DNA from: Candidatus Anammoximicrobium sp.
Lineage (GTDB): Bacteria; Planctomycetota; Planctomycetia; Pirellulales; Pirellulaceae
Length of the DNA: 33,273 bases
Reading direction: 5' to 3'
Assembly: GCA_012515235.1 (NCBI GenBank)
Contig: JAAYYU010000247.1
Span: 1 to 33,273 of the forward strand
Part shown: piece by piece, positions 23,426 to 32,425 of the stretch
Layout of the letters: every line of letters begins with the position of its first letter
Position numbering within the stretch: position 1 is the stretch's first letter
The notes under the pieces: model-generated
Told to the model about the DNA's origin: nothing
Seen by the model: the letters and a program-made list of their open reading frames with translations, nothing else
Databases searched by the model: none
Position numbers and translations under genes: made by a program

Positions 23426-23730
23426 ATCGTTTTTGGCAACGGCACTGGAGGGGCAGTCGCGCAGTTCGGGCGAGCCCAATTGGCATTGCGTTTTTCTAGG
23501 TCGCCTCTGGGACGCAGGGCTCCCAACCTCGCTAAAACCGCCGACCTCGGAATCGCGCGAAGTCAGTCACCGCGTCTTCCCGGCGGAACTTCCGCGTGGC
23601 GAAGTGAAACTCCCGCCGGCCGCTGAACGTCTTTTGGCCTCTTCCTCCCCGTCGTCCTTTCATCGAGAAAGAGGACGAGGAGCAGGACGAAAAACCAGGA
23701 GGACTTCGCACTTTTTTGCGAGCGAGTCGT
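23426..23730. other. Gap between the convergent glycosidase and SurA-like genes
   Basis: About 305 bases with no supported gene. Past the minus-strand stop at 23731 a short stem (TCGCA/TGCGA) is followed after about 10 bases by GGTTTTTC, which may be a weak terminator. No strong terminator is seen for either gene. Confidence 0.4.
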
Positions 23731-25680
23731 TTAGCGTCTGGCCGGGGCAGCGGCCGGGGCCACGGGCTGGTTGAAGCTGGCTGGCGAAGCGGTTTTGGCG
23801 CCCGCCAGGCGGCCGCCCTGCGATGTGCCCGCCAGGAAATTGTCGATCTGGGACGATTCCTTCAGCCGGTCGAACTCCTTGGCCATCGCCAACCGCAGCT
23901 TCTTTTCGAGGATGTCGCGGTACAGCTCGTCCTTCACGGCGTGGAACTCCTTGACAACCGGCTGGGTGCGGCCCAGGCAGCGGAGAATGATGTACTTGTC
24001 GCCCATCGCGATGATGCCCGACAACTCGCCGGGTTTCAAGCGGAACGCTTCCTTTTCCAGCAGCGGCTGGCCGCTGTGCTTCCGCAGCGGCGGCACTTGC
24101 CCGAAGTTCGACCGCGAACTGGGTTCGACCGAATACTGGTTTGCCAGTTCGCCGAAGAACTGGTCCGTCGAATTGTTGCGGGCCATGTCCCAGACCGTTT
24201 GCGCCTGACGCTGGTTGCCGAGCACGATGGCCAGCACTTCGACGCGTTCGCCGAAATTGGATTCAAAGCCCTTCTGCAAGTCCTCGGCCGTGACTTCGAC
24301 CTGTCCGCCCACCAGCTTTTTGAGCGCCACGGAGGGCCAGACGGCGTCGCGGACGTACATCTCAACTGTCGTGTCGTCGTTTTCGGTGACGTTCTTCAGC
24401 CACGCTTCCACATCCGGCGAGCCGTCTTTTTTCAGGAAGTTATAGGCCTCGGCGGCGCGGGCCACTTCGGCGTTGATGTCTTGCTCGTTCACCGTCCGGC
24501 CGGCGCGCCGCAGTTCCTGGATCAGCAGCAGCCGGTTGATTTCGCCCTCCAGCACGTCCTTGCCATGCCGGGACACGCATTCCGCAGACAGCTGCTGCAT
24601 GGTGATGGCTTGGCCGTTGACCACCGCCGCAGCGCCCGGGTACTGCGGTTGCTGCTTGGGGTCCTTGATCACGTTGACGACCTTGGATTGAGCCTGCAAC
24701 CGCTGGAACAACTCGGCCGACTCCAGACGCGTCTTGTGTTCGGACAGCCGTTCTTTCAGCTGCGCCTCGATCTGCGGCAAATGCTCGCTGGAGATGTAGG
24801 TCTCGGGAATCTGCCGCTCGCATTTCAGAATCAAGTACTGGTTGCCGACCGGGATCACCGGCGAGAGCTGGTTTTCCTGCAAACTGAAGGCGATTTGCTC
24901 CAGCTTCGGATCGCCGACGTGCTTGCGGATGGGCGGAATCACGCCATAGGCGCTGGCGGTCGCACGGTCCTCGGAGTGTTCCTTGGCCAGCTGCGCAAAA
25001 CTCTCCGGGTTGGCTTGGGCCGCTTGCAGGACCCAATCGGCCTTCTGCCGGCTGCTGACCACGATCAAGCGGGCCTTGACCTTCGGCCCGTATTCCGCTT
25101 CAAACGCCTGGCGAAGTTCCTCTTGAGTCGGGACGGTTTGCCGCGAAGCCAGGCGGCGGAGCGCCAGCGTCGGCCAGATGATGTCCTGGCGGTACTGCTG
25201 AGCATCGACGTTGCGTTCGGTTTCCAACAGGGACAGCCAGCGGTCGACCGACAGGCTGAACTTGGTCGCCACCTTGTAGATTTCGTCCTCGATATCCTTG
25301 TCGGTGACCGTCACGCCGTGCGACTGGCAAGCCTGCAGCAGAATCTGCTTGCTGATCATGCTGTCCAACACATCGTGAGCGTAACGGCGGACGCATTCGT
25401 CCGCCAGACCCTGGCGCGTGATCTGCTCGCCGTTGACGACGGCCATCACGGCCGATTTCTGGGACTCGGCGACCGGCTGCGGACTGGCCGCATTGGCCGC
25501 AGCCGCCGGCCTGGCCGCCGGCTGCGTCCGCTGAGCCCGAACCCAGGAAGGCTCGATCGCCTGTGCTGCTAGCAGGGTCAGCGTCAGCAACCAGACCGAA
25601 GCGAGGGCCGGGAACGTGAGGGGAGTGTACTGCTTGGTACCGAAGCGCGGCGTGCGGCCGCTAGCATCCTTGCCAGCCAT
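23731..25680 (-). CDS. Tandem-duplicated SurA/PpiC-like peptidyl-prolyl isomerase family protein
   Basis: The 649-residue protein has an N-terminal hydrophobic segment (LASVWLLTLTLLAAQAI, residues 26-42), so it is a signal-anchored or exported protein. Two homologous halves follow. Half one (~79-340) starts AVVNGEQITRQGLADECV and contains YGVIPPIRKHVGDPKLEQIAF and NQYLILKC. Half two (~352-615) starts AVVNGQAITMQQLSAECV and contains FGQVPPLRKHSGQPLLEKEAF and DKYIILRC. Each half is a SurA-N-like helical part plus a PpiC parvulin-like part. Family knowledge: such proteins chaperone outer-membrane proteins in the periplasm. Catalytic competence of either parvulin unit is not assured. GGAG precedes the ATG at 25680. 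A good promoter lies at 25758-25787. Confidence 0.9.
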   Translation of the reverse strand: MAGKDASGRTPRFGTKQYTPLTFPALASVWLLTLTLLAAQAIEPSWVRAQRTQPAARPAAAANAASPQPVAESQKSAVMAVVNGEQITRQGLADECVRRYAHDVLDSMISKQILLQACQSHGVTVTDKDIEDEIYKVATKFSLSVDRWLSLLETERNVDAQQYRQDIIWPTLALRRLASRQTVPTQEELRQAFEAEYGPKVKARLIVVSSRQKADWVLQAAQANPESFAQLAKEHSEDRATASAYGVIPPIRKHVGDPKLEQIAFSLQENQLSPVIPVGNQYLILKCERQIPETYISSEHLPQIEAQLKERLSEHKTRLESAELFQRLQAQSKVVNVIKDPKQQPQYPGAAAVVNGQAITMQQLSAECVSRHGKDVLEGEINRLLLIQELRRAGRTVNEQDINAEVARAAEAYNFLKKDGSPDVEAWLKNVTENDDTTVEMYVRDAVWPSVALKKLVGGQVEVTAEDLQKGFESNFGERVEVLAIVLGNQRQAQTVWDMARNNSTDQFFGELANQYSVEPSSRSNFGQVPPLRKHSGQPLLEKEAFRLKPGELSGIIAMGDKYIILRCLGRTQPVVKEFHAVKDELYRDILEKKLRLAMAKEFDRLKESSQIDNFLAGTSQGGRLAGAKTASPASFNQPVAPAAAPARR

Positions 25681-25757
25681 GATCGCCTTCTCCGTAGGAA
25701 CAGGAGGAATGGGTTGCCTGCGTGCGCGGGAAGCCCCCGAGCATTGCGGGATGCGGG

Positions 25758-25787
25758 AGTATACGCGCGGCGGCGAAATGGGGTCAA
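25758..25787 (-). promoter_or_regulatory. Sigma70-type promoter of the SurA/PpiC-like gene
   Basis: On the minus strand, TTGACC (-35, 5 of 6) and TATACT (-10, 5 of 6) are 18 bases apart. Predicted start near 25751 gives a leader of about 70 bases to the ATG at 25680. This is the best consensus match in the window. Confidence 0.72.
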
Positions 25788-26515
25788 GAGAAATATGCCG
25801 ATCACCGCAATGTGGCGAAACGCTGCTGCCGTTCGGGTTTTCCAAAAGGCCCAAAGAAATGCGGCCCTTTCGCACCAGCCACGCCTCTCCCACTCTCCTG
25901 CCGACCAGATGCCCTCTGTCCGCCGCCTTTGCCCAAATACGGCAGGCTGCGATCCAGGCCGCCCTTCGCGTCCAGATGCCAGCGGCATGCTCCTTGGTTT
26001 GCCTGCCGCCCATACTTCGCGTTTGTCACCAGCCCCCAGCACGACATCTTGCCCCAGGTCTCGAAAGCTCTCTCACACCGCGACGATCTCATGCCGACCC
26101 GGTCGCCAGGGTCAAAATGAGGCTCCATTAGCCGGCATCGCCAAGCGTCTTGTGTCCACAACCAGCGTCAGGGACTCGCATAGGGCGACCGGTCAGTCGA
26201 ACAACCGGCAGTGATGCGGCGGTTGTTCCTGACATGAAATTGCCAGCCAGGTGCTGTGCCGATCGAAGAACTCAGACATCGTTGACCGGCCCCAGCAGTG
26301 GGGTGCTGATCCTTGGATCGCGGTACCTTGTCACCGCTTTGGCTCGACCCGTGACGCAATCCACGGCAGTTTGTGGAAAGATGCGCTGCCGCTCTTGCTG
26401 AACCCAATCCGTCGCCGCCGGGCAGGCCACGGTCCACCGCGGTGACAAGGCGCCGCACTCCATCCGGCGGCCACGCAGCCGACGGCCGACGCGGCAATCC
26501 CCTTCGGCTTGCTCG
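25788..26515. other. 728-base gene-free region
   Basis: Between the SurA/PpiC-like promoter and the end of the heparinase-type gene. Several frames are open for 60-160 codons, but none has a good start, a recognisable domain or a plausible composition. I see no RNA, repeat array or mobile element here. Confidence 0.4.
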
Positions 26516-29500
26516 TTACTTGATCAGAGCCAAGTTTGTCTGCGACTGGACTTGTCCCGTCAGATCCTGATCGAACAACGCCTGTTCATCCTCCGTGATC
26601 CGCAAATGCCCGCCGACGTCGCCGGTCCTGTTGAGGGCGACGGAGTACGTGCGCGCGCCGACGGTGAAGGTCAACTCGATCTGTTCGCCCGTCTCACGCA
26701 CTTGGCTGTCGGCCATCTTCTGCACGGTCTCGTCGGAGACCTGGATCAGGTGCAGGAATGCGTCCTCGGTCCGCGCCGCGCCGGGTTTGACTTCCACCCG
26801 CCAGCGGCCCATGTTCTCCGCCACGTCCGAGGCATCCTGGAGGCCGAGGTTCCGGAGATAGGGCGACTGGACAGGGATCGGCCAGTTGCGGCCGTCGGCC
26901 CAGAACTCCTTGCCCGGCCCCCCGACCTTTTCCAGCACCGCGTCCGGCGGATACAGCGTGCGGCAGAAAATGCGGCCCTGTTCCTGGTCCGCCCGGAACT
27001 CCCGGCCCGTGACGGCCGGTTCGTTGCCCGTGTGCAGCAGCCACGTTTTCGGATAGTCCGCACGCTGGGCAGTCACGCGATCGAAGACCACGAAATGGTC
27101 CGGCGTCAGGAACAGGAACTGGCGGACCATCTGGGCGCACTTGTCGGGGTGATAGGTGGGCCTCGCATCGGTGGCGGCGTAGGCAAACAGTCGCTCGGAC
27201 TGGAATGCGAGCACGCGGGCAGAACTCGGCAACTGCCGCTGGCCGCCGCTGTTGGCCTGCAGTTCGAGCGTCGGGTGCGTCACGCCTTTCATCGTCTCGC
27301 CCGGCATCCGGATCAGCACCGTGTTGTGCGCGACGCTCTGCTTGTCGTAATTCTCGCCGCTGCTGGGATCTGCGTATTCGTCCAGCGCGCGTGTGCCGCT
27401 GTCCAGGGCCAGATAGCCCCGCTGGAAAATCGTGAAGTGTCCCGTGTCCAGGTGTTCGCCGCGCCCGCCTCCGCAGGAATACAGCACGTAGGTCGCGGCG
27501 GGATCGAAACCCGACGACATCAGCACCAACCCGTTAACGGGATAGTGTCGAGCCAGCGGCAGACCGTCCGGCAAGCGGGGCGGCGGCGCTTGGCTCAGGT
27601 CCAGCACGTAAGGGTAGATCGGATACGAACCCGTGCCGACCGAGCCGCCCTTGCCCATCTGCTGCCGCAGATAGCCGGCGATCGCCGCCTCCTCCGGCTG
27701 GCTCTTGGCAAAGAAGTAGATGAACTGTCCCAAATTGTCGTACAATCGGTGCTCTGACTGCCAGCCGTCTCTGGGTCGCCAGGAGTGAGCGTGCCCGAAA
27801 TGCCGGTAGTAGCCGGGCTTGAACCCCAGCATGTATCGCAGGGCATAGCTGGGGGCGAAGCCGCTGGCAAACTCCCATTCGCCGGGAATGGTGCCCACCG
27901 CCGACCGCCAGCAGTGCAGGAACGTCCAGGCGGGCGTCGGCAAGTCTTCGAAGTTGTAGTCGGCGCGCGTGACGCCGCCGCGGTCTTTCATCATTTCCAT
28001 GCGATGGCCGAAACTCGCCACCACGTTGTTGTCGTAGCCGCGGCCCAGCACGGTCAGCGCCCGCAGGTAATCAGTTTCCGACAAGCCGGGGTCCAACACG
28101 GTCAGCCCGACGTACCAGTGCATGTTTCCGGAATAGTAGTACGGATCGTGATCGACCCGGCCCGCGCCGTACAGCGCGTCTTGAACGTGGCGGCCGCAGG
28201 CATAGCGAAGCAGGTCGTGAGCCAGACCCGCACGCTCGGCCGGCGGCAAGTCGTTCCACGTCCAATCCAAGGCCGCAGCGCAACCGATGCGGGTTTCGAC
28301 GTGCGAGTTGAAGTCTTGCAGCAACAGGTAATGGTCGATGGTGGCCCGCAGCAATTTGCGGATCTTGACCAACAGCGACGCTTCGCCGGTCACCCGTTGC
28401 ACCAGCGCCGCCCGCATCAGTTCCGCTCCCCAGTCTCTGACCTCCGGATCGTCGGGCAAGCCGCGCACCAGCCGCTGCAACCGCTGGAGTCCCTCGCCGT
28501 CGCGCTCGATGCGCGCTTGGACCGCGGGCCACCTATCGGCATGGAAGAACAGCCGCGGATGGTCGGGCCGGAGCCGAGGCGCAACCTCCAACGCTGCCAG
28601 GAGTGAGCGCGCGTGGAATCGCAACAGCCGGTCCAGGCTGGGGGCCGCCAGCAATTGCGTCAGGATGGCGCGCGCCGCCGCGTCGTCCTTGTCTTGCGCA
28701 TGCGCCCTGGCGAGGGCCAACTGGACGGTCTCCTTCCAGTCCGGCCGCCGCCCCAGTTCCCCGGCTCTGCTGAACTCGGCACGAGCCCGATCGCCGCGGT
28801 TTTCCAGCAACCACGCCTGACCGGCGAACAGCGCGGCCTGGGCTTGCTGCTCGGCCCGTGCGCCCTTCAGTTCCAGTACCGTGCTGCACTGCTGGCGGAT
28901 CGCCGGTGCGTCGGCCTCCGCGAGATTCTGGGCGTCCAGCAAAAAACTCTCGGCGACGGCCAGCCGAGCCTCGGCCTGCTCCGTCTCCGTGGCGGCCAGC
29001 GCCAACGCCCCCTCGAAGTCCCGCCGAGCGGCGGCGAAGTCCGCGGCGATCGACCAGTGTGGGGGCAGGTACTTGCGCCGGCCAGCGTCCAGGGTCTGCC
29101 GGAACGTGAGCGGCTGCTCCCGCATCTGGCGCGGACTGGTGACGGCAAACAGGAATTGCCGATAGCCGAACACGGCCACCGCCAGGACATGCCGGCCTTG
29201 GGTCAAGCGGACGGTGAACGAATGGTCGCGGCCCGTGATGGGCGTGGTGCCGTTGCCTGTATGGCCGTTGCCCAACGTGTCGTAGACCGGCTGGCCGTCC
29301 ACCCACCAGTGCATCCACCAGTCGGCCCCGGCGCCGATCTGCACCGTTGTGTCGGCTGGTGCGGTGAGCGGCGCCAGGAGATAGGCCCCCGTGCCGCCGG
29401 CGCCGCAGCCGAGGGTCCGGGCCAGGTCGATCACGGCCTGTTCGACGCGCAGCGGCTGGCCCTGGTACGTCTGGCCGCCGACCTCCAGTTGCTGGGGAAT

Positions 29501-29698
29501 GCTCTTCAGCGCCTCGCCGGCCAGCAGGTCCTCCTTCCGCGGGCGACCGTACAGCGCCGTGCCCGCCGTCTGGGAGGGAATCGGCCCGAAAACGGTCCAT
29601 TCCTGCGGCCAGACGATTTCCGACTCCGCCGCCAGCGACAGGGCCGCCATGGACACCAGGACGCCCGCCAATCCGATTTGCAGAAAGCGCTTGCTCAT
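26516..29698 (-). CDS. Secreted heparinase II/III-type polysaccharide lyase-like protein
   Basis: A 1060-residue protein with a signal peptide (MSKRFLQIGLAGVLVSMAALSLAAES). The first ~200 residues (WPQEWTVFGPIPSQT; VQIGAGADWWMHWWVDGQPVYD; RLTQGRHVLAVAVFGY) look like a galactose-binding-type sandwich. A helical TPR-like region follows (~230-385). Then comes an alpha/alpha toroid (~390-690) with SGNMHWYVGLTVLD, and a C-terminal beta-sandwich with the family hallmarks GRGEHLDTGHFTIFQRGYLALDSGT and QSVAHNTVLI. Such lyases cleave uronate-containing glycans by beta-elimination; substrate is unknown. GGGGAGGAAC precedes the ATG at 29698. It is divergent from the symporter gene, with a shared regulatory region. 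Confidence 0.9.
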   Translation of the reverse strand: MSKRFLQIGLAGVLVSMAALSLAAESEIVWPQEWTVFGPIPSQTAGTALYGRPRKEDLLAGEALKSIPQQLEVGGQTYQGQPLRVEQAVIDLARTLGCGAGGTGAYLLAPLTAPADTTVQIGAGADWWMHWWVDGQPVYDTLGNGHTGNGTTPITGRDHSFTVRLTQGRHVLAVAVFGYRQFLFAVTSPRQMREQPLTFRQTLDAGRRKYLPPHWSIAADFAAARRDFEGALALAATETEQAEARLAVAESFLLDAQNLAEADAPAIRQQCSTVLELKGARAEQQAQAALFAGQAWLLENRGDRARAEFSRAGELGRRPDWKETVQLALARAHAQDKDDAAARAILTQLLAAPSLDRLLRFHARSLLAALEVAPRLRPDHPRLFFHADRWPAVQARIERDGEGLQRLQRLVRGLPDDPEVRDWGAELMRAALVQRVTGEASLLVKIRKLLRATIDHYLLLQDFNSHVETRIGCAAALDWTWNDLPPAERAGLAHDLLRYACGRHVQDALYGAGRVDHDPYYYSGNMHWYVGLTVLDPGLSETDYLRALTVLGRGYDNNVVASFGHRMEMMKDRGGVTRADYNFEDLPTPAWTFLHCWRSAVGTIPGEWEFASGFAPSYALRYMLGFKPGYYRHFGHAHSWRPRDGWQSEHRLYDNLGQFIYFFAKSQPEEAAIAGYLRQQMGKGGSVGTGSYPIYPYVLDLSQAPPPRLPDGLPLARHYPVNGLVLMSSGFDPAATYVLYSCGGGRGEHLDTGHFTIFQRGYLALDSGTRALDEYADPSSGENYDKQSVAHNTVLIRMPGETMKGVTHPTLELQANSGGQRQLPSSARVLAFQSERLFAYAATDARPTYHPDKCAQMVRQFLFLTPDHFVVFDRVTAQRADYPKTWLLHTGNEPAVTGREFRADQEQGRIFCRTLYPPDAVLEKVGGPGKEFWADGRNWPIPVQSPYLRNLGLQDASDVAENMGRWRVEVKPGAARTEDAFLHLIQVSDETVQKMADSQVRETGEQIELTFTVGARTYSVALNRTGDVGGHLRITEDEQALFDQDLTGQVQSQTNLALIK

Positions 29699-29756
29699 GC
29701 CCGTTCCTCCCCGTCCCGTTGCGCCCTGTAATTGAAGACGGTTGCACGCTCCGACA

Positions 29757-29785
29757 GTCATACCCGGTCTGGCCGTCCTTGTCCA
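29757..29785 (-). promoter_or_regulatory. Probable promoter of the heparinase-type gene
   Basis: On the minus strand, TGGACA (-35, 5 of 6) and TATGAC (-10, 4 of 6) are 17 bases apart, ending about 60 bases before the ATG at 29698. Confidence 0.5.
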
Positions 29786-29833
29786 GCAAACCGAGCGTCG
29801 GCAGCGGGGCGCCTCTCAGATCCCCGTCCTTGC

Positions 29834-29880
29834 CGCTTGCCGGCGAACGCTTTACCGCCCGAAACGCTTGCCGGCAAGCG
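29834..29880. promoter_or_regulatory. Paired 16-bp palindromic operator-like sites in a divergent promoter region
   Basis: CGCTTGCCGGCAAGCG at 29865-29880 is a perfect palindrome. CGCTTGCCGGCGAACG at 29834-29849 matches it at 14 of 16 bases. Their centres are 31 bp apart, close to three helical turns, so both would face the same side of the DNA. They lie between the predicted divergent promoters (29757-29785 minus, 29930-29958 plus). Together, 29832-29844 and 29870-29882 also form a 13-bp perfect inverted repeat. Confidence 0.65.
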
Positions 29881-29929
29881 GCGAGGATGCCGGGGCGATG
29901 AACGCCTCCGCGGGAATTGAAATCGGGAC

Positions 29930-29958
29930 CTGTCAAGGCCCGTCCGGTGTGCTACAAT
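29930..29958 (+). promoter_or_regulatory. Probable promoter of the symporter operon
   Basis: CTGTCA (-35, 4 of 6) and TACAAT (-10, 5 of 6) are exactly 17 bases apart. A start near 29965 gives a leader of about 95 bases to the ATG at 30061. Confidence 0.55.
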
Positions 29959-30060
29959 CCGGCTCCGACGGATTTCCGCCAGGAGGCACCACGCGGTGCT
30001 CCTGACGGTGGGCACCCCCGGTACACCGACGGACCTTCGTCATTTTGGGCGCTGCTGCTG

Positions 30061-31602
30061 ATGGACACTGCGAGACTCCAGCCTTTCGACATCGCCATCG
30101 TCGCCGCGTACCTGTTGGGCGTCACGGCCTTGGGGCTTTGGCTCACGCGCGGCATCAAGACCAGTCGCGATTACTTCCTGGCCGGCAAGTCGTTGCCCTG
30201 GTGGGCGGTGGGCATGTCGCTGGTGGTCTCCGATATCGGGGCCAAGGACATGATCGGCCTGGCGGCGGACGGCTACCGTTACGGCCTGGTGATGATGAAC
30301 TTCGATTTCATCGGCTGCGCGTTTCCGGTGTTGGCGGCGGCCTTTCTGTTTATGCCCTTCCTGTGGATCGCCGGCGTGTACACCGTGCCGGAGTATCTCG
30401 GCCGCCGGTACAATTCGACGGTGCGGACGTTCTTTGCCCTGATTTGGTCCTTCTTCATGATGGGCACCGTGGGCACCATTCTGGTGAGTGCCGCGGTGAT
30501 GTTCGAGGCGCTTTTGGGCTGGAGTTTCTGGTGGTCGGTCGGCGTCACGGCGGTGCTGGTGGGCGTGTACACGACCGCGGGCGGCTTGAAGGCCGTCGTC
30601 GTGACCGACGTGCTCTCTTGCGTCGTGCTGATTGCCGGCGCGGCGTTGATCTGCATTTTGGGATTCGACCGCGTCGGCGGCTGGGAGGGTTTGCAGGCGA
30701 CGATCGGCCAACTGGATTGGACCGAGCATCATTTCCACCTGGTGCTGCCCGCGGACCATCCCGCCTTTCCCTGGCCGGCGGTTCTCCTGGGCCTGGGCTT
30801 TGTCCTGGGGCCGTCTTACTGGATCGGCAACCAGGCAATTGTACAGCGCACGCTGGGCGCCGGCAGTCAGAACCAGGCCCGCGCGTCGTACGTGTTCTGC
30901 GCGGTGCTCAAGCTGGTCTTTCCCGTGCTGCTGGTGCTGCCCGGCCTGATCGGTCTGGCCCTGTTTTCCGACCGGCTGGGCAATCCGAGCCAATGGAGCG
31001 AAGGCGTGGCCAATCGAGTCCTGCCCTTGTTGGTGGTGAACCTTCTGCCGACGGGCATCCTGGGGCTGGTGGTGGGGGCGTTTCTGGCCGGCGTGCTGGC
31101 CAACTTGGACTCGTACATCAATTCGGCCAGTACGCTGGTCGTCACCGACCTGTACCGGCCGCTGGCGCCAAACCGGACCGATGCCCACTATCTCCGCGTG
31201 GGACAGGCGTTGGTCGTGGTCTTCCTGCTGATGGGCGTCGTCTTCGCCCGGATGATCCAGCCCGTGTTCGGCTCGGTCTTCGAAGCCTTCCAGACGTTCA
31301 TGACGTTCTTTCAGGGACCGCTGCTGGCCCTGCTGCTGCTGGGCATGTTGACCCGCCGCGCGACTTCGACCGGCGCTCTGATCGGCATGATCCTGGGCGT
31401 GGGCACCGCCGTCGTGCTGCACTCGGCACGGTTCGTCCTTGGCCCCCAACACGCGGTGTCCTATCTGTGGGTCGCCTGGTGGTCCTTCTTTGCCGCCATC
31501 GTCGGGACGGTCGTGGTGAGTCTGGTCACCCGGCCGTACGATGAAGACCGCCTCCGCGGCCTGGTCTGCTGGATCCCGATTCACGAGGAGTCCCAAGGAT
31601 GA
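30061..31602 (+). CDS. Sodium:solute symporter (SSS/SLC5 family)
   Basis: A 513-residue integral membrane protein with about 13 hydrophobic helices. Family features: FDIAIVAAYLLGVTALGLWLTRGIKTSRDYFLAGKSLPWWAVGMSL at the N-terminus, TVPEYLGRRYN, GGLKAVVVTDVLSCVVLIAGA (the family signature region), and YWIGNQAIVQRTLGA. It should import a small solute with Na+, and by context probably a sugar or uronate released by the divergent lyase-type protein. The ATG at 30061 begins just before the first helix; there is no strong ribosome binding site. Its TGA overlaps the next ATG as ATGA (31599-31602), so a small membrane protein is co-translated. Confidence 0.92.
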   Translation: MDTARLQPFDIAIVAAYLLGVTALGLWLTRGIKTSRDYFLAGKSLPWWAVGMSLVVSDIGAKDMIGLAADGYRYGLVMMNFDFIGCAFPVLAAAFLFMPFLWIAGVYTVPEYLGRRYNSTVRTFFALIWSFFMMGTVGTILVSAAVMFEALLGWSFWWSVGVTAVLVGVYTTAGGLKAVVVTDVLSCVVLIAGAALICILGFDRVGGWEGLQATIGQLDWTEHHFHLVLPADHPAFPWPAVLLGLGFVLGPSYWIGNQAIVQRTLGAGSQNQARASYVFCAVLKLVFPVLLVLPGLIGLALFSDRLGNPSQWSEGVANRVLPLLVVNLLPTGILGLVVGAFLAGVLANLDSYINSASTLVVTDLYRPLAPNRTDAHYLRVGQALVVVFLLMGVVFARMIQPVFGSVFEAFQTFMTFFQGPLLALLLLGMLTRRATSTGALIGMILGVGTAVVLHSARFVLGPQHAVSYLWVAWWSFFAAIVGTVVVSLVTRPYDEDRLRGLVCWIPIHEESQG

Positions 31603-31835
31603 GCACCGAGCTGTGGATGATCGCGGCCGGCGCGGCCGTCCGGATCGGCACCGGGCCCTTTTGGGGAAAGGCCGCCTTTGTCGCCGTCTTTGCCGCGCTG
31701 CTGGTGTGGCTCCTGTTCCTGCCCGCGCGCCTGATCGACTCGCAGGGCGTGCGCCGTCCGTGGTGGCGCAATGTCCGATTCTGGGCCATCCTGGTAACGA
31801 TCACCCAGATCGGCGTCTACCTGGTCTTGGGATAG
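31599..31835 (+). CDS. Small two-to-three-helix membrane protein coupled to the symporter
   Basis: A 78-residue protein with hydrophobic segments at about 5-16 (weak), 25-43 (AAFVAVFAALLVWLLFLPA) and 59-77 (VRFWAILVTITQIGVYLVL), joined by a basic loop (RRPWWRN). It overlaps the symporter stop by 4 bases (ATGA), which implies coupled translation and equal amounts. I do not know a named family; small partners of SSS transporters (for example the YhdT/PanF type) offer a precedent for an accessory subunit. The fixed order and overlap are the main support that it is real and acts with the transporter. Confidence 0.78.
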   Translation: MSTELWMIAAGAAVRIGTGPFWGKAAFVAVFAALLVWLLFLPARLIDSQGVRRPWWRNVRFWAILVTITQIGVYLVLG

Positions 31836-31855
31836 GACGCAAATCTTCAAACGGC

Positions 31856-31915
31856 CTGGCGGCGGGTTCCGAACTGGTTTCCGGCGCGCGGCTCACCCGC
31901 CGGGTCCTACCAGGT
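31856..31915. repeat. Inverted repeat between convergent symporter-partner and nitroreductase genes
   Basis: CGGCGGGT (31861-31868) and ACCCGCCG (31896-31903) are perfect complements, extended by CCTGG (31856-31860) and CCAGG (31911-31915) across a 7-base bulge. It overlaps the nitroreductase stop. There is no T-run, but it could slow transcription from both sides. Confidence 0.4.
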
Positions 31916-32425
31916 TTCGCGATGCACCGCGTCCTGGCGGTAACGAGTGCGGGGCGGCGGGGACTCGGCGGGCCAGCCGACCGAAATCGTGGCGATGGGA
32001 ATGACCGGTTCGGGAATGGCCAACAGCGATCGAAGGTGCTGTACCCGCTCCTGACGCGGATGCACGCCCAGCCAACAGGCTCCCAAGCCCAAGATGCTGG
32101 CCGCCAGGAGCAGATTCTCGATGGCGGCGGTGCAATCCTGCAACAGATACGACAATTGCTGATCGTGGGCCCGCTGCAGGTCGCCACAGACGACGATCCC
32201 CAGCGCCGCGTCGCGGAGCATTTTTCCGTTCGGGAGTCCCTCGGCGATCTTCGCCAGCATCTCGCGGTTGCGCACCACGACAAACGCCCACGGGTCCTTG
32301 GCGACCGCCGACGGCGCAGCCATCGCGGCTTCCAGAATGTCACGCAGCATCTCGTCCGACACTTCCTGCTGCCGGTACGCCCGGACGCTGCGGCGGGCGA
32401 ATAAATCGTTCAGTCTTGAATTCAT
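31907..32425 (-). CDS. Nitroreductase-family flavoprotein
   Basis: A 172-residue protein of the compact nitroreductase fold. Visible family features: LFARRSVRAYRQQEVSDEMLRDILEAAMAAPSA (FMN-phosphate-binding Arg residues and the N-terminal helices), PWAFVVVRNREML, CTAAIENLLLAASILGLGACWLGV (dimer-interface helix and FMN contact), and IPIATISVGWPAE near the end. Members bind FMN and reduce nitro compounds, quinones or enones with NAD(P)H; the physiological substrate is usually unknown. I chose the ATG at 32425 since GGAGG lies about 8 bases upstream and the length is typical. It stands alone, convergent with the symporter unit. Confidence 0.92.
   Translation of the reverse strand: MNSRLNDLFARRSVRAYRQQEVSDEMLRDILEAAMAAPSAVAKDPWAFVVVRNREMLAKIAEGLPNGKMLRDAALGIVVCGDLQRAHDQQLSYLLQDCTAAIENLLLAASILGLGACWLGVHPRQERVQHLRSLLAIPEPVIPIATISVGWPAESPPPRTRYRQDAVHRETW

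Noticed and set aside
23716..25572. 618-codon plus-strand frame
   Set aside because: Antisense of the SurA/PpiC-like gene; Leu/His/Asp-rich shadow composition.
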